Positions 18,700-28,527 are shown, counted from the first letter of the stretch. The stretch: 64,000 bases of DNA from Indibacter alkaliphilus LW1 (GCF_000295935.2 NZ_ALWO02000023.1:372001-436000); one strand, 5' to 3'. Translations and numbers: made by a program. Notes: generated from the sequence alone by a model not told the origin.

Positions 18700-18922
18700 T
18701 TTTTTTAACCCTTAGTTCAATATTTTATAATATGATTACGATAAATGAATAACTTCCAAAATTCCGACTGAGTTTTTACTTTTTCCAAAATAAGAAATTT
18801 TTGAAAACTTTAGACAGTGCTTTTGTGTCACAAATTTGACCATTACTGTCCTAAAGAAAAATTAAACCAACTCATACTATGAAAATCAACGGGGAAAAAC
18901 ATTGCTATCTATCTTATTTTTT

Positions 18923-18930
18923 TATATTTG
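18923..18930 (+). promoter_or_regulatory. Bacteroidota -7 box of the COG0523 gene
   Basis: TATATTTG matches TAnnTTTG exactly, and the palindrome at 18928 begins within it. A start of transcription just downstream would place the ATG at 18959 behind a short leader. Confidence 0.65.
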
Positions 18931-18944
18931 CAACATTGTTGCAA
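18928..18944. promoter_or_regulatory. Candidate Zur operator, site 3 (perfect palindrome)
   Basis: TTGCAACATTGTTGCAA is an 8-1-8 perfect inverted repeat 14 bases before the ATG of a COG0523 GTPase. COG0523 genes are classic Zur targets. Related sites lie before the TonB receptor and the DUF4625 gene. No zur gene is in the window. Confidence 0.7.
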
Positions 18945-18958
18945 TAAATAAAAAATCA

Positions 18959-20173
18959 ATGACATTGAAAGAAAATAAAAAATTGCCAGTAACTGTTCTC
19001 AGCGGATTTTTAGGAGCTGGAAAAACCACTCTTTTAAACCATATTTTACATAACAAAGAGGGTTTGAAAGTAGCTGTCATCGTCAATGACATGAGTGAAG
19101 TCAATGTAGATGCAAGATTGGTGGATAATGAAAATACACTTTCAAGAACTGAAGAAAAGCTCGTGGAAATGAGCAATGGTTGTATCTGTTGTACCCTACG
19201 GGAAGATCTGATGGTGGAAGTTGAGAAACTAGCAAAAGAAGGCCGGTTTGATTACCTCTTGATAGAGAGCACAGGAATCAGTGAACCTGTCCCTGTAGCA
19301 CAAACATTCTCATTTGTCGATGAGGAAAACGGCATAGACCTCTCCAGGTTCAGCTATGTTGACACTATGGTGACTGTGGTTGATTGTTTTAATTTTTTCA
19401 AAGATTTCAATACTGATGAACTTTTAAAAGACAGAGAGTTGACGGATATAGAAAATGACTTTAGAACCATCGTCAACCTACTTACAGACCAGATTGAATT
19501 TGCCAATGTAATTATCCTTAATAAAACCGACCTTGTCGATGAGGATACAGTAGGTCTTTTAAAGGCCTCTATCAAGAAATTAAATCCATTAGCAAAAATC
19601 CTAACTTCTAATTTTGGGAAAATTGCTCCAAAAGAAATCCTGAATACTGGACTTTTTGATTTTGAGGAAGCCCAGTCTTCAGCAGGTTGGCAAAAGGAAC
19701 TGCAATCAGAGGGGCACACTCCTGAAACAGAGGAATACGGTATCAGCTCATTTGTGTTCAGAGATCAAAGGCCTTTCCATCCACAGCGCCTTTGGGATTT
19801 TTTAAGTGACAACTATCCCATTGGTGTGATCCGCGCAAAAGGACTTTTTTGGATGGCTTCAAGGCCTGAAGAAGCACTGAATTTTTCTCAGGCTGGAGGT
19901 TCATTCAGAATGGAAAAAGCAGGGGTTTGGTGGTGTAGCATGCCTTACTCACAAAGAATCCGATATGAGTCCTACGTATACCATCAAGAGTTTATTGAAT
20001 CCAAATGGAGTAAAAAATGGGGAGATAGGATGAACGAGCTGGTATTTATTGGCCAGGATTTGGACAAAGGAGAAATCCTCGAAACTTTGGAAAGCTGCCT
20101 ATTGGATAGCCAGGAGATTTTGCAATTTGAAAACAATGGGATTTTTTATGATCCTTTTCCTGAAGAGATTTGA
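18959..20173 (+). CDS. COG0523 (CobW-like) GTPase, probable zinc chaperone
   Basis: The 404-residue protein (ATG at 18959) has a Walker [10 protein letters not shown], the metal-binding motif [15 protein letters not shown] and the G4 motif NKTD, followed by a CobW C-terminal domain with several Trp and Cys residues. A longer frame opens at 18902, but its first 19 residues would overlap the operator and -7 box, so the ATG is preferred. The GTPase is expected to hand zinc to client enzymes during zinc shortage (ZagA/ZigA group). It is monocistronic, and a hairpin at 20196-20217 follows. Confidence 0.9.
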   Translation: MTLKENKKLPVTVLSGFLGAGKTTLLNHILHNKEGLKVAVIVNDMSEVNVDARLVDNENTLSRTEEKLVEMSNGCICCTLREDLMVEVEKLAKEGRFDYLLIESTGISEPVPVAQTFSFVDEENGIDLSRFSYVDTMVTVVDCFNFFKDFNTDELLKDRELTDIENDFRTIVNLLTDQIEFANVIILNKTDLVDEDTVGLLKASIKKLNPLAKILTSNFGKIAPKEILNTGLFDFEEAQSSAGWQKELQSEGHTPETEEYGISSFVFRDQRPFHPQRLWDFLSDNYPIGVIRAKGLFWMASRPEEALNFSQAGGSFRMEKAGVWWCSMPYSQRIRYESYVYHQEFIESKWSKKWGDRMNELVFIGQDLDKGEILETLESCLLDSQEILQFENNGIFYDPFPEEI

Positions 20174-20195
20174 TTTTTTGGGTAATTTGCTTTTT

Positions 20196-20217
20196 GGGGG
20201 AAATTCCTGTTTCCCCC
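20196..20217. terminator. Hairpin between COG0523 and rmuC genes
   Basis: GGGGGAAA and TTTCCCCC pair across a TTCCTG loop. The T-run lies upstream, not downstream, for the plus gene, and A follows on the minus side, so termination strength is uncertain. Confidence 0.45.
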
Positions 20218-20223
20218 CATTTC

Positions 20224-21477
20224 TTATCCATCCAATAACTTGGTACTATCCTCCTCAGGAAGTTCCTCAACTTCTTTCAGTTTTCTTTGAATCACTCTGG
20301 TTCTTGTTCCTACCAAATGGTCCAGGTCCGTGGAAGCATCATTGATTTTCTTTTGTGCTTTGGTGATCAGCTCTCCAAATTTGGAGAATTCGGATTTAAC
20401 GGCACCTAGTACCTTCCATACTTCAGAGCTTCTTTGTTGAATGGCCAGCGTCCTGAATCCCATTTGAAGGCTGTTCAGCATGGCAGCTAAAGTTGTTGGT
20501 CCTGTCACCACAATTTTATACTCCTTTTGCAACACCTGAGCCAGATGACCATCTCTGACTACTTCGGCATAGAGGCTTTCCATGGGAAGAAAAAGCAGGG
20601 CGAAATCTGTTGTGTAAGGCGGATGTAGATATTTATGGGCAATATCCTGTGCAGCTTTTTTTATTGCCTTAAACAATTCATTCCGTGAGGATTCTATAAG
20701 TGCTTTATCACCAGTATCATAAGCGTCTAAAAGTCTGTAATAGGTTTCTTGTGGGAATTTGGCATCTATAGGCAAAAAGACCGGCTCATTTTCAGTTGTA
20801 CCTGGCATTTTAACCGCATATTCCACTCTTTCGGAATTCCCCTTTTTCACGCTGACATTGTAAGCATACTGATCCGGTGATAGAATGTTTTCCAATATAC
20901 CCTGCAACTGATATTCTCCCAAAACTCCCCTACTTTTCACATTGCTCAAGACACGCTTCAAGTCCCCAACCCCTGTAGCCAAAGTCTGCATCTCTCCCAA
21001 ACCTTTTTGCACTGCCAAAAGTTGTTTACTGACCATTTCAAATGATTGTCCAAGTCTGATTTCAAGCGTTTTTTGTAGTTTTTCGTCTACGGTCTCCCGC
21101 ATTTTCTCGAGCCTATCTTCAGTAGATGCCAACATCCTTTCCTGTTTTTGGACTAATTCCTGAAATTTCTCCTTCTGTAAATTATTAAAAGCCTCCACAT
21201 TGTCGCGGAAAAGAACTCCAAAGTCTTTGAGGACTACCGATTGTTCTTTGGAATTGCTTCTGAGGCTTTCAAATACCAATGAAAACTGTTGAACCAATCC
21301 TTGTTGGATTTCACTTCTATTGGCCTGCATCTGTTGATTGAGCTCTATTTTAATTTCACTCAATTGCTCTTTCAGGTTATCATGCTGTTGATATTTTCCC
21401 TTGAAGGCAAAAAATAAGAACCCTGTAAGTACAATCTGGATAATGATCAAAATAATCAATATGATATCAATTGGCAT
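20224..21477 (-). CDS. rmuC: DNA recombination protein RmuC
   Basis: The 417-residue protein has one N-terminal membrane span (IILIIIQIVLTGFLFFAF), a long coiled coil to about 175 and the RmuC nuclease-like core with SRGVLGEYQL, LPIDAKFP, LFLPMESLYAEV and TTLAAMLNSLQMG. RmuC limits inversions and other rearrangements at short repeats. Its start lies inside the end of the alpha/beta hydrolase gene (11-base overlap), so the two are an operon. Length is normal for the family. Confidence 0.95.
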   Translation of the reverse strand: MPIDIILIILIIIQIVLTGFLFFAFKGKYQQHDNLKEQLSEIKIELNQQMQANRSEIQQGLVQQFSLVFESLRSNSKEQSVVLKDFGVLFRDNVEAFNNLQKEKFQELVQKQERMLASTEDRLEKMRETVDEKLQKTLEIRLGQSFEMVSKQLLAVQKGLGEMQTLATGVGDLKRVLSNVKSRGVLGEYQLQGILENILSPDQYAYNVSVKKGNSERVEYAVKMPGTTENEPVFLPIDAKFPQETYYRLLDAYDTGDKALIESSRNELFKAIKKAAQDIAHKYLHPPYTTDFALLFLPMESLYAEVVRDGHLAQVLQKEYKIVVTGPTTLAAMLNSLQMGFRTLAIQQRSSEVWKVLGAVKSEFSKFGELITKAQKKINDASTDLDHLVGTRTRVIQRKLKEVEELPEEDSTKLLDG

Positions 21478-22486
21478 AGCTGTAGATTTTCGGACTGGAA
21501 AAATAGTCTGAATCTACCTGAATGCCCAAGAAAGCCAAATATTCCCTGACAGTATCTGTCGGTCTTTCTTCCATAGGAACATGACCTGTTTTTTCGAAAA
21601 CCTTAAGTTTGGAGCCTTTTATCGTTTCGTTAAGCCTGACACCATTTGCTAAAGGAATCCACTGATCTTCCTCTCCCCACATTATCAAAACCGGCATATT
21701 CAGCTTATTAAAATCAATCTCGTATGGTTTATATGTAGTCAACCTGTCCAAAGTGGCCTTTCTGTTACCTTCTCTTCTGAGCAACTCATAATACCTTGTG
21801 ATCAAATCATCCTCAATTTTTGTCTTGTCATAAAACACCTCTTCCATGGTAACTTTGAATATAGCTTTAGGTGTGAATTTGAGAAGGAAGTTGTTGAAAA
21901 GAGGGTTTCTGGCAATTTTAAAAATTGTAGCTCCTGAGTCATATGGCTTAGAATTGGGGGTATCTCCCTGACTTTTGGAGGTTTTGGAAGCACCGGAAGC
22001 ATCGATAAGGTTTAAAGACAAAACTCTTTCCGGGTGGTCAGAGGCCATTTTTAATGCTACTGCGCCCCCCATACTGTTGCCTGCGACATGAAATTCCTCC
22101 ATGGCTAATTGCTCTGCTATTTGAAAAACCAAATCCGCATAATCTGAAACTCCGTAAGCTTTTGAATCCACCGGCCCTGTCAAACCATGCCCCGGAAGAT
22201 CCATTGAAATGGTAGTGAAAAAATTACTTAATTCCTTTTCCCAAGGTTCCCATGTATGCAAAGAAGAAAAACTTCCGTGTATCAAAAAGATTGGCTCTCC
22301 CCTGCCCTTTACCCTTACATGAATATTGTCCTCTCCGACTTTAAGAAAATAAGAATTGCTGTCCGTGTATTTGGCCAGGAGTTTTTCAGGGGCAATATCT
22401 GAACGATACATTGAAATGATGATCAAAGCCAAAACTGCAGCAATGACACCGATTACTTTTAAAAATAAGAGGAGTGCTTTTTTCAT
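21467..22486 (-). CDS. Membrane-anchored alpha/beta hydrolase
   Basis: The 339-residue protein has an N-terminal membrane anchor (LFLKVIGVIAAVLALIIISMY), then a canonical alpha/beta hydrolase: HGSFSSLHTW oxyanion, GHGLTG, nucleophile elbow GNSMGG, acid at WGEEDQW and base at TGHVPMEE. It is upstream of rmuC with an 11-base overlap. The partner is a DNA protein, which makes this an odd operon pairing with no clear metabolic logic. Substrate unknown. Confidence 0.85.
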   Translation of the reverse strand: MKKALLLFLKVIGVIAAVLALIIISMYRSDIAPEKLLAKYTDSNSYFLKVGEDNIHVRVKGRGEPIFLIHGSFSSLHTWEPWEKELSNFFTTISMDLPGHGLTGPVDSKAYGVSDYADLVFQIAEQLAMEEFHVAGNSMGGAVALKMASDHPERVLSLNLIDASGASKTSKSQGDTPNSKPYDSGATIFKIARNPLFNNFLLKFTPKAIFKVTMEEVFYDKTKIEDDLITRYYELLRREGNRKATLDRLTTYKPYEIDFNKLNMPVLIMWGEEDQWIPLANGVRLNETIKGSKLKVFEKTGHVPMEERPTDTVREYLAFLGIQVDSDYFSSPKIYSYAN

Positions 22487-22629
22487 AATTTCAAGACATA
22501 GCTGCTAAAATTAAGAAACCTGATTGAAATCATCCTCATCCAAATAGATTTAAGAATTTTCCATGCATTGGTATTTTTATGGCTTTCTGATTACTTTCGA
22601 AGATCAATTCCCAAAAGTACCCTAAAAGC

Positions 22630-23382
22630 ATGGCATTTTCCCGGCGAGTATATTTCCGTTTCATTTACACCTTCATTTGTCTTTTAATGCTTGCTTCAAG
22701 CCATGATTTGATGGGTCAGGCAAAACCTAATTTAGGAGGGTCAACACGGCTTTTCAATTATGCATTGGAAGAAATGGAAAAAGGCGATTACGAAAGAGCC
22801 AATACCTATTTCAGACAAATCATTGAAAATAATCTGCCTCTTTCTCCAGAAATGCCCTATTATTTTGCAGTTACGCTTTATGAATTGGGGCAATATGATA
22901 ACAGTATGAATTTTGTCAACAGGTATCTCCAGATAAATGGAAGAAATGCCGAGAAGTTTGAGGAAGCAAAGTCCCTTGAAGCAAAATTGAAAGAACCCCT
23001 TGATGCCATCAGGGCTTGCGATTTTTGTAACAAACAAGGCTACAGGTTAATGACTTGCACCACTTGTGAGGGTGCTAAGGAACTTGAGCAGGATTGCAGC
23101 CTGTGCAAGCAAAGAGGAGTTGTGGGTTGCAACAAATGTTTTGGTAATGGCATATTGACCAAAAGAAATGTTTTTAACTTAATAGAATACCATGAGTGTG
23201 ATCAATGTAGCGGGGAAGGCAAACATACCTGTCCAAATTGTGATGGTAACTTAAAGGAATTTTCCACTTGTAGAATATGCGAAGGTGCTGGAATCCTTAA
23301 TTCAGAGGAAATCTGTAATCATGAAGAAAAACCAAGGCACATGTCTATGATGTTTAGAAAAATGCAGGAAATGCATCATTGA
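22630..23382 (+). CDS. Secreted TPR protein with seven CxxC zinc-finger motifs
   Basis: The 250-residue protein has a signal peptide (to about MGQA, residue 33), two or three TPR units (about 40-120), and a DnaJ-type cysteine-rich part at about 130-232 with CDFC, CTTC, CSLC, CNKC, CDQC, CPNC and CRIC, several followed by GxG. A final C-N-H may make an eighth half-site. DnaJ has only four such pairs, and here there is no J domain. The zinc fingers with a signal peptide place it in the periplasm, where thiol clusters are unusual. The -7 box before it is imperfect (TACTTTCG). Confidence 0.75.
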   Translation: MAFSRRVYFRFIYTFICLLMLASSHDLMGQAKPNLGGSTRLFNYALEEMEKGDYERANTYFRQIIENNLPLSPEMPYYFAVTLYELGQYDNSMNFVNRYLQINGRNAEKFEEAKSLEAKLKEPLDAIRACDFCNKQGYRLMTCTTCEGAKELEQDCSLCKQRGVVGCNKCFGNGILTKRNVFNLIEYHECDQCSGEGKHTCPNCDGNLKEFSTCRICEGAGILNSEEICNHEEKPRHMSMMFRKMQEMHH

Positions 23383-23518
23383 TCCATGAATTACAGGTAA
23401 TAGATGAAAACCCGGTCTATGGTGGAAAATTAGACTCTTTTTTCATGTTTCATTTTAGGATTTGGGGATTAAATAAAAACAGCATATCCGGAAAAAATAA
23501 GCATATAAAAGCCTTCCC

Positions 23519-24859
23519 ATGAGAAAACTTTCATTTCCCCACCCTATGATCATCATGCTGGCATTTGTTATGCTCGCCACTTTGCTGACTTATCTTATCC
23601 CTGCTGGACAATTTGAACGTATGTTTGATGATAATACCGGACGGGAAGTAGTAATCCAAGGAAGTTACAGAACAATAGAAAGTAATCCTGTGGGGCTTGA
23701 AAAAACGGCTTTAAGCATTCCTGAGGGTATCATTGAAGGTGTTGAAGTTGTTGTTCTGATTTTGATCATTGGGGGTGCATTTTATGTTGTGGAAAAGACC
23801 GGAGCTTTCCAGTCTGGGTTGGAAGCATTGATTCATAAATTTTCTAATGCAAGAGGTTTTCTATTAAGCATGGTAGGTATTCTTTTTGCCACCGCAGGAA
23901 CACTCAATGGCCTTCAGGAAGAAATCATCGCCATGGTTCCGCTCTTATTGATTCTTAGTGCCAAAATCGGTTTTAGCAAAAAAAGTATTGTAGGTCTTTG
24001 TTTAGGCTCAGCACTTATAGGAGGGGCATTCGGCCCGACCAATCCATTTTCAGTGATTATTGCTCAAAAAGTGGCTGAAGTTCCTGTTTTTTCCGGAGGG
24101 ATTTACAGAATGGTATTTTTTATCATTTCCCTTGCTTTTTGGATTTTTTACATGATCCGACATGGCAAAGCAAAAGAAGAAACTTCAGGCCTTGAGGTAA
24201 AAGAAAGCATCCCCCAAAAGATCTCCAAACCCCATGTTGTCATACTTTGGCTCGTAGCAATTACATTCGGAATCATGATTTATGGCTTGAGCAATTGGAA
24301 CTGGGATTACAATGAAATGTCCGCCATATTTTTTGTAATGGGCTTGGCTGCCGGCATTATCGGTAGTCTGGGAATCAACGGTACAGCCAAAGCCTATTCA
24401 GAGGGTTTTGCAGAATTGGTTTTTGCAGGTATAATCGTAGGATTGGCCAGGAGTATTTATTTGGTACTGGAAGAAGGACAGATCATTGACACAATCATCT
24501 ATGGCCTATTTACACCATTGGAAGACTTACCCCTTGCATTATCAGCTCTGGGTATGATGCTTTCCCAAGCATTACTTCACATACCAGTCCCAAGTACTTC
24601 AGGTCAGGCAGTGCTTACTATGCCCCTATTGACTCCTATAGCAGATCTGATCGGAATGTCACGACAAGTTGTGGTCTTGGCCTACCAGTATGGTGCTGGT
24701 ATCATGGACATGGTAACACCTAGCAATGGAGGCCTAATGGCCATCCTTGCCGCAGCAGGAGTCTCATACAAAGAATGGATTGCCTTTGCCTGGAGACCGA
24801 TTCTGGTAGTTTTTGGGATTGCTGGACTGTCTGTGGTTGCGGGGATATTTATTCTTTAA
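23519..24859 (+). CDS. YfcC family carrier (C4-dicarboxylate/arginine-ornithine type)
   Basis: The 446-residue protein has about eleven to twelve membrane segments and the YfcC family start (PHPMIIMLAFVMLATLLTYLIPAG). Conserved motifs are LNGLQEEI, GGAFGPTNPFSVI and IPVPSTSGQAVLTMPLL with VTPSNGG, which fit ion-transporter family re-entrant loops. It probably moves a small carboxylate or amino acid with cation coupling. It stands alone between the zinc-finger TPR gene and the patatin gene. Confidence 0.87.
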   Translation: MRKLSFPHPMIIMLAFVMLATLLTYLIPAGQFERMFDDNTGREVVIQGSYRTIESNPVGLEKTALSIPEGIIEGVEVVVLILIIGGAFYVVEKTGAFQSGLEALIHKFSNARGFLLSMVGILFATAGTLNGLQEEIIAMVPLLLILSAKIGFSKKSIVGLCLGSALIGGAFGPTNPFSVIIAQKVAEVPVFSGGIYRMVFFIISLAFWIFYMIRHGKAKEETSGLEVKESIPQKISKPHVVILWLVAITFGIMIYGLSNWNWDYNEMSAIFFVMGLAAGIIGSLGINGTAKAYSEGFAELVFAGIIVGLARSIYLVLEEGQIIDTIIYGLFTPLEDLPLALSALGMMLSQALLHIPVPSTSGQAVLTMPLLTPIADLIGMSRQVVVLAYQYGAGIMDMVTPSNGGLMAILAAAGVSYKEWIAFAWRPILVVFGIAGLSVVAGIFIL

Positions 24860-24991
24860 AACCAATGGATTTTTAACCTCTCACTACTTTTATTTTAAAG
24901 ATATATATACTTGATTATTCGGCTTTTGAATCTGATTTCTTTACATTTAACTCTATGTAGCTAAATTTTGTAAACCTTAATTTTTAAAGCC

Positions 24992-26020
24992 ATGAAGCAA
25001 GTTGCCATTTTATCCATAGATGGTGGTGGTATTAGAGGAATTATACCAGGCACCATCCTACAATTGATCGAAGAAAAAATTCAAGAAAAGACTGCCAATC
25101 CTCAAGCTCGGCTGGTGGACTATTTTGATTTCGTAGCCGGTACGAGTACAGGTGGTATATTAGGCTGTGGGATGCTGATGCCTGATCCGGCTATGGAAGG
25201 CAGGCCTAAATTTTCCATGGAAGAAGTTGTTAACCTTTATCATGAAAACGGAGGAGATATTTTCAAAAAACCCCTGGGACATAAGCTTCGAACTTTGTTT
25301 GGAGTCAGGGAGGAAAAGTATCCAAACGACAATCTAAAGAAGGCCCTTCATGAGTATTTTGGAGATACTTATCTGAGCGAAATGCTCAAACCTTGTCTAT
25401 TTACTGCATATGACATTGAAAGCAGGAAGTCTACCTTTTTCAAGTGGGGAAAAGCCTGTGATGATATTTCCCATGACTTCTATATTCGGGATGTAGCTCA
25501 GGCCACAGCTGCTGCACCGACCTATTTTGAAGCAGCCTTGATCAAATCAAGGTTTGGCTCCAGCTATCCCTTAATTGACGGGGGTGTTTTTGCCAACAAC
25601 CCGGCCATGTGCGCCTATGCAGAGGTAAGAAAATGTGACTTTGATGAAATAAAAAAACCAACCTCCAAAGACATGCTGATGATTTCCCTTGGCACAGGCT
25701 CAGTTAAAGAACCATTTCCTTATGAACGTGCCAAAAAATTCGGATTGGTTCAGTGGATCAAACCACTGATAGATATCATGATGTCAGGCAACTCAGAAAC
25801 GGTCTCTCACCAATTGGAATGGCTTTTTGATGCAGGAAATAATCAGGAAGGTTTTATCAGAGTAGAGCCCGAACTTCATGAAGCCAGTCCAAGTATGGAT
25901 GATGCAAGTACCAAGAATATGAACGCACTTCGGGATGCAGCCATCAAATTTGTGAAGGATAATCCGGAAAAAATCAATAATGTTGTCGATAAACTTATAG
26001 CCAATAAAGAAGAAATATGA
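24992..26020 (+). CDS. Patatin-like phospholipase
   Basis: The 342-residue cytosolic protein has the patatin oxyanion motif DGGGIRGIIPG, nucleophile elbow GTSTGG and catalytic Asp in DGGVFANNP. This Ser-Asp dyad hydrolyses acyl esters of membrane lipids. There is no signal peptide. It overlaps the aldo/keto reductase gene by ATGA, so the two are translationally coupled. I see no cyclase or other defence gene beside it, so it is a housekeeping lipase more likely than a CBASS effector. Confidence 0.92.
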   Translation: MKQVAILSIDGGGIRGIIPGTILQLIEEKIQEKTANPQARLVDYFDFVAGTSTGGILGCGMLMPDPAMEGRPKFSMEEVVNLYHENGGDIFKKPLGHKLRTLFGVREEKYPNDNLKKALHEYFGDTYLSEMLKPCLFTAYDIESRKSTFFKWGKACDDISHDFYIRDVAQATAAAPTYFEAALIKSRFGSSYPLIDGGVFANNPAMCAYAEVRKCDFDEIKKPTSKDMLMISLGTGSVKEPFPYERAKKFGLVQWIKPLIDIMMSGNSETVSHQLEWLFDAGNNQEGFIRVEPELHEASPSMDDASTKNMNALRDAAIKFVKDNPEKINNVVDKLIANKEEI

Positions 26021-27036
26021 AGATTAACGATCACGAACCTTTAAAAACCTATTTACCAAAAGAAGAGCGGTATGATAAAATGCCTTTTAGAAGGTGCGGC
26101 AATAGCGGTATTCTTTTACCTCAGATTTCTTTAGGACTATGGCATAACTTTGGCCATGACGCAGATTTCAAAAATGCCAGAACAATTCTTAGGTCAGCTT
26201 TTGATTTTGGAATCACCCATTTTGACTTAGCCAATAACTATGGTCCTCCTTATGGATCTGCAGAAGAAAATTTTGGCAGAATCATGCAAAAGGATTTTAG
26301 TAATCTTAGAGATGAACTGATTATTTCCACCAAGGCAGGTTGGGATATGTGGCCGGGGCCTTATGGCAATCATGGTTCAAAAAAATACCTGATCGCTTCT
26401 CTTGACCAAAGTCTGAAAAGAATGGAACTGGATTATGTTGATATTTTTTATCACCACAGACCAGACCCCAATACTCCTATGGAAGAGACTATGGCTGCCT
26501 TGGACCAAATCGTCAGACAGGGAAAAGCACTGTATGTTGGTATTTCCCAATATTCAGCTAAAGAAACTGCTAAGGCTGTTCGCATTCTCAAAAACCTTGG
26601 GACTCCCTTATTGATACATCAACCTAGATATAGCATGATGGACAGGTGGGTCGAAGATGGGCTTTTGGATGTTTTGGAACAAGAAGGTGTAGGAGCTATT
26701 GCTTTTTCTCCTCTTGAGCAAGGCATACTTACTGACAAATACCTAAAAGGAATTCCTGAAGACAGTAGAATAGCCAAAGATGGAAGATATCTCAAAGAAG
26801 ATCAGGTTACAGAAAAAGTCATTTCCAAAGTAAAAGCTTTGAATGAGATCGCCCAAAAGAGAAATCAAAGCATGGCACAGATGGCAATTTCATGGCTACT
26901 GAAGGATGAGAGAATCACCACAGTTTTGGTTGGCGTGAGCAAGGCCTCCCAACTTGCTGACAACGTGAAAGCCACTGCCAAAACTAAATTTTCATCCGAA
27001 GAGCTGGAAGCTATTGAAAAAATACTCAAAGGCTAA
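26017..27036 (+). CDS. Aldo/keto reductase, L-glyceraldehyde 3-phosphate reductase type
   Basis: The 339-residue TIM-barrel protein matches the YghZ/GPR group: an N-terminal extension, HFDLANNYGPPYGSAEENFG with the catalytic Tyr, ISTKAGWDMWPGPYG and YHHRPDPNTPMEET. The NADPH-binding C-terminus has VLVGVSKASQL. It overlaps the patatin gene by four bases. The physiological substrate cannot be determined; methylglyoxal and L-glyceraldehyde 3-phosphate are typical for the group. Confidence 0.9.
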   Translation: MKINDHEPLKTYLPKEERYDKMPFRRCGNSGILLPQISLGLWHNFGHDADFKNARTILRSAFDFGITHFDLANNYGPPYGSAEENFGRIMQKDFSNLRDELIISTKAGWDMWPGPYGNHGSKKYLIASLDQSLKRMELDYVDIFYHHRPDPNTPMEETMAALDQIVRQGKALYVGISQYSAKETAKAVRILKNLGTPLLIHQPRYSMMDRWVEDGLLDVLEQEGVGAIAFSPLEQGILTDKYLKGIPEDSRIAKDGRYLKEDQVTEKVISKVKALNEIAQKRNQSMAQMAISWLLKDERITTVLVGVSKASQLADNVKATAKTKFSSEELEAIEKILKG

Positions 27037-27116
27037 ATGGATCAAATCAAATCAGAGTTTGAACCACAAAAGCAACTTCTAAAATCTCTTTCCTTTCCTA
27101 CTCTAGGCTAAAAAAC

Positions 27117-27124
27117 TATATTTG
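27117..27124 (+). promoter_or_regulatory. Bacteroidota -7 box of tyrS
   Basis: TATATTTG matches TAnnTTTG exactly, 26 bases before the ATG at 27151. It lacks the second half of the Zur-like palindrome. Confidence 0.6.
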
Positions 27125-27150
27125 CAGCTTCAAAAAATCAACGTATCAAA

Positions 27151-28443
27151 ATGAATAATTTTATAGAAGAACTGCGATGGAGAGGAATGCTTCAGGATAT
27201 GACTCCTGAAATTGAGGAACACCTGAATCAAGGAACAGCCTCTGCCTATCTGGGATTTGATCCTACTGCAGACTCTTTACATATAGGTCACTTGGTAGGT
27301 GTGATGACATTGCTTCATTTCCAAAGAGCTGGTCACAAGCCATTTGCTTTGGTCGGTGGAGCTACGGGAATGATTGGGGATCCATCATTCAAATCCGCTG
27401 AGAGAAATCTATTGGACAAGCCTACCTTAGATCATAATGTTTCCTGCTTACAAAAACAACTTGCCAAATTTCTGGATTTCACAGAAGGGGCAGCCAATAA
27501 AGCCGAATTGGTAAACAACCATGATTGGATGTCCCAATTTAGCTTCCTGGAATTTATCAGAGACGTAGGCAAGCACATCACCGTCAACTACATGATGGCC
27601 AAGGATTCTGTCAAAAGAAGGTTAGAAGATGGAAATGGACTTTCCTTTACAGAGTTTTCCTACCAGCTTATCCAGGGCTATGATTTTTTCCATTTGTGGA
27701 AGAATGAGGGCGTAAGTATTCAGCTAGGAGGTTCTGATCAATGGGGCAATATTGTCACAGGTACAGAAATGATTCGAAAAATGGCAGGTGGATCTGCTTA
27801 TGCGCTCACCGTTCCTTTGATCACCAAAGCTGATGGATCCAAATTTGGAAAAACTGAAGGGGGGTCTGTATGGCTTGATCCTGAAAAAACCTCTCCTTAT
27901 GCATTTTACCAGTTTTGGCTAAATGTATCTGATGAGGATGCTGCAAAATACATCAGGATCTTCACCACATTGGGCAGAGAAACCATTGAATCAATTGAAA
28001 AAGAACATGCTGAAGCGCCTCACATGCGCTTGCTTCAGAAGGAAATTGCTAAACAGGTTACCCTTATGGTTCATGGTGAAAAGGAATATGAGATGGCGGT
28101 AAAAGCCTCTTCTATTCTTTTCGGAAAATCCTCAACAGAGGATTTGGCAGCATTGGATGAAAGAACATTTCTACAAGTTTTTGATGGAGTACCACAAGCG
28201 AAGCTTTCAAAGTCAGACTTTGAAGCTACACCTAACGTGGTTGATCTACTTTCCGAGAAGGCTTCCGGAATCATTTTCACTTCTAAGGGAGAAGCGCGCA
28301 AAATGATTCAGGGAGGTGGGGTTTCTATCAATAAAGAAAAACTTGCTGACCCAAATGGCGAAATCAAATTTGACCTTTTGCAAGGGAAATACCTCCTGGT
28401 GCAGAAAGGAAAGAAAAATTACTACATAATGGAAATCCAATAA
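27151..28443 (+). CDS. tyrS: Tyrosyl-tRNA synthetase
   Basis: The 430-residue class I synthetase has the HIGH box as HIGHLVG, the KMSKS loop as KFGKTEG, the tyrosine pocket YQLIQGYDF and GGSDQWGNI, and a C-terminal S4 RNA-binding domain ([15 protein letters not shown]). Length is typical of bacterial TyrS. It has its own -7 box and is followed by a strong terminator. Confidence 0.98.
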   Translation: MNNFIEELRWRGMLQDMTPEIEEHLNQGTASAYLGFDPTADSLHIGHLVGVMTLLHFQRAGHKPFALVGGATGMIGDPSFKSAERNLLDKPTLDHNVSCLQKQLAKFLDFTEGAANKAELVNNHDWMSQFSFLEFIRDVGKHITVNYMMAKDSVKRRLEDGNGLSFTEFSYQLIQGYDFFHLWKNEGVSIQLGGSDQWGNIVTGTEMIRKMAGGSAYALTVPLITKADGSKFGKTEGGSVWLDPEKTSPYAFYQFWLNVSDEDAAKYIRIFTTLGRETIESIEKEHAEAPHMRLLQKEIAKQVTLMVHGEKEYEMAVKASSILFGKSSTEDLAALDERTFLQVFDGVPQAKLSKSDFEATPNVVDLLSEKASGIIFTSKGEARKMIQGGGVSINKEKLADPNGEIKFDLLQGKYLLVQKGKKNYYIMEIQ

Positions 28444-28448
28444 ATTCA

Positions 28449-28470
28449 GCCCACTTCGGTGGGCATTTTT
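28449..28470 (+). terminator. Rho-independent terminator of tyrS
   Basis: GCCCAC-TTCG-GTGGGC is a stem of six G/C-rich pairs with a UUCG tetraloop, followed by ATTTTT. Confidence 0.93.
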
Positions 28471-28519
28471 ATACCTAAGAATATTTATAAATTTTCGATT
28501 ATTAAGCTTACATTTTTTA

Positions 28520-28527
28520 TATATTTG
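28520..28527 (+). promoter_or_regulatory. -7 box of the 28550 lipoprotein gene
   Basis: TATATTTG matches TAnnTTTG; a TTTTCG at -33 is about the expected distance upstream. The start codon is 23 bases downstream. Confidence 0.5.

Noticed and set aside
18902-18958. Upstream extension of the COG0523 protein
   Set aside because: The 19 extra residues would be encoded by the promoter box and operator; the ATG at 18959 matches family starts.
24992-26020. Patatin as effector of an anti-phage (CBASS-type) system
   Set aside because: No cyclase, TIR, STING or helper gene is adjacent; the neighbour is an aldo/keto reductase with a four-base overlap.
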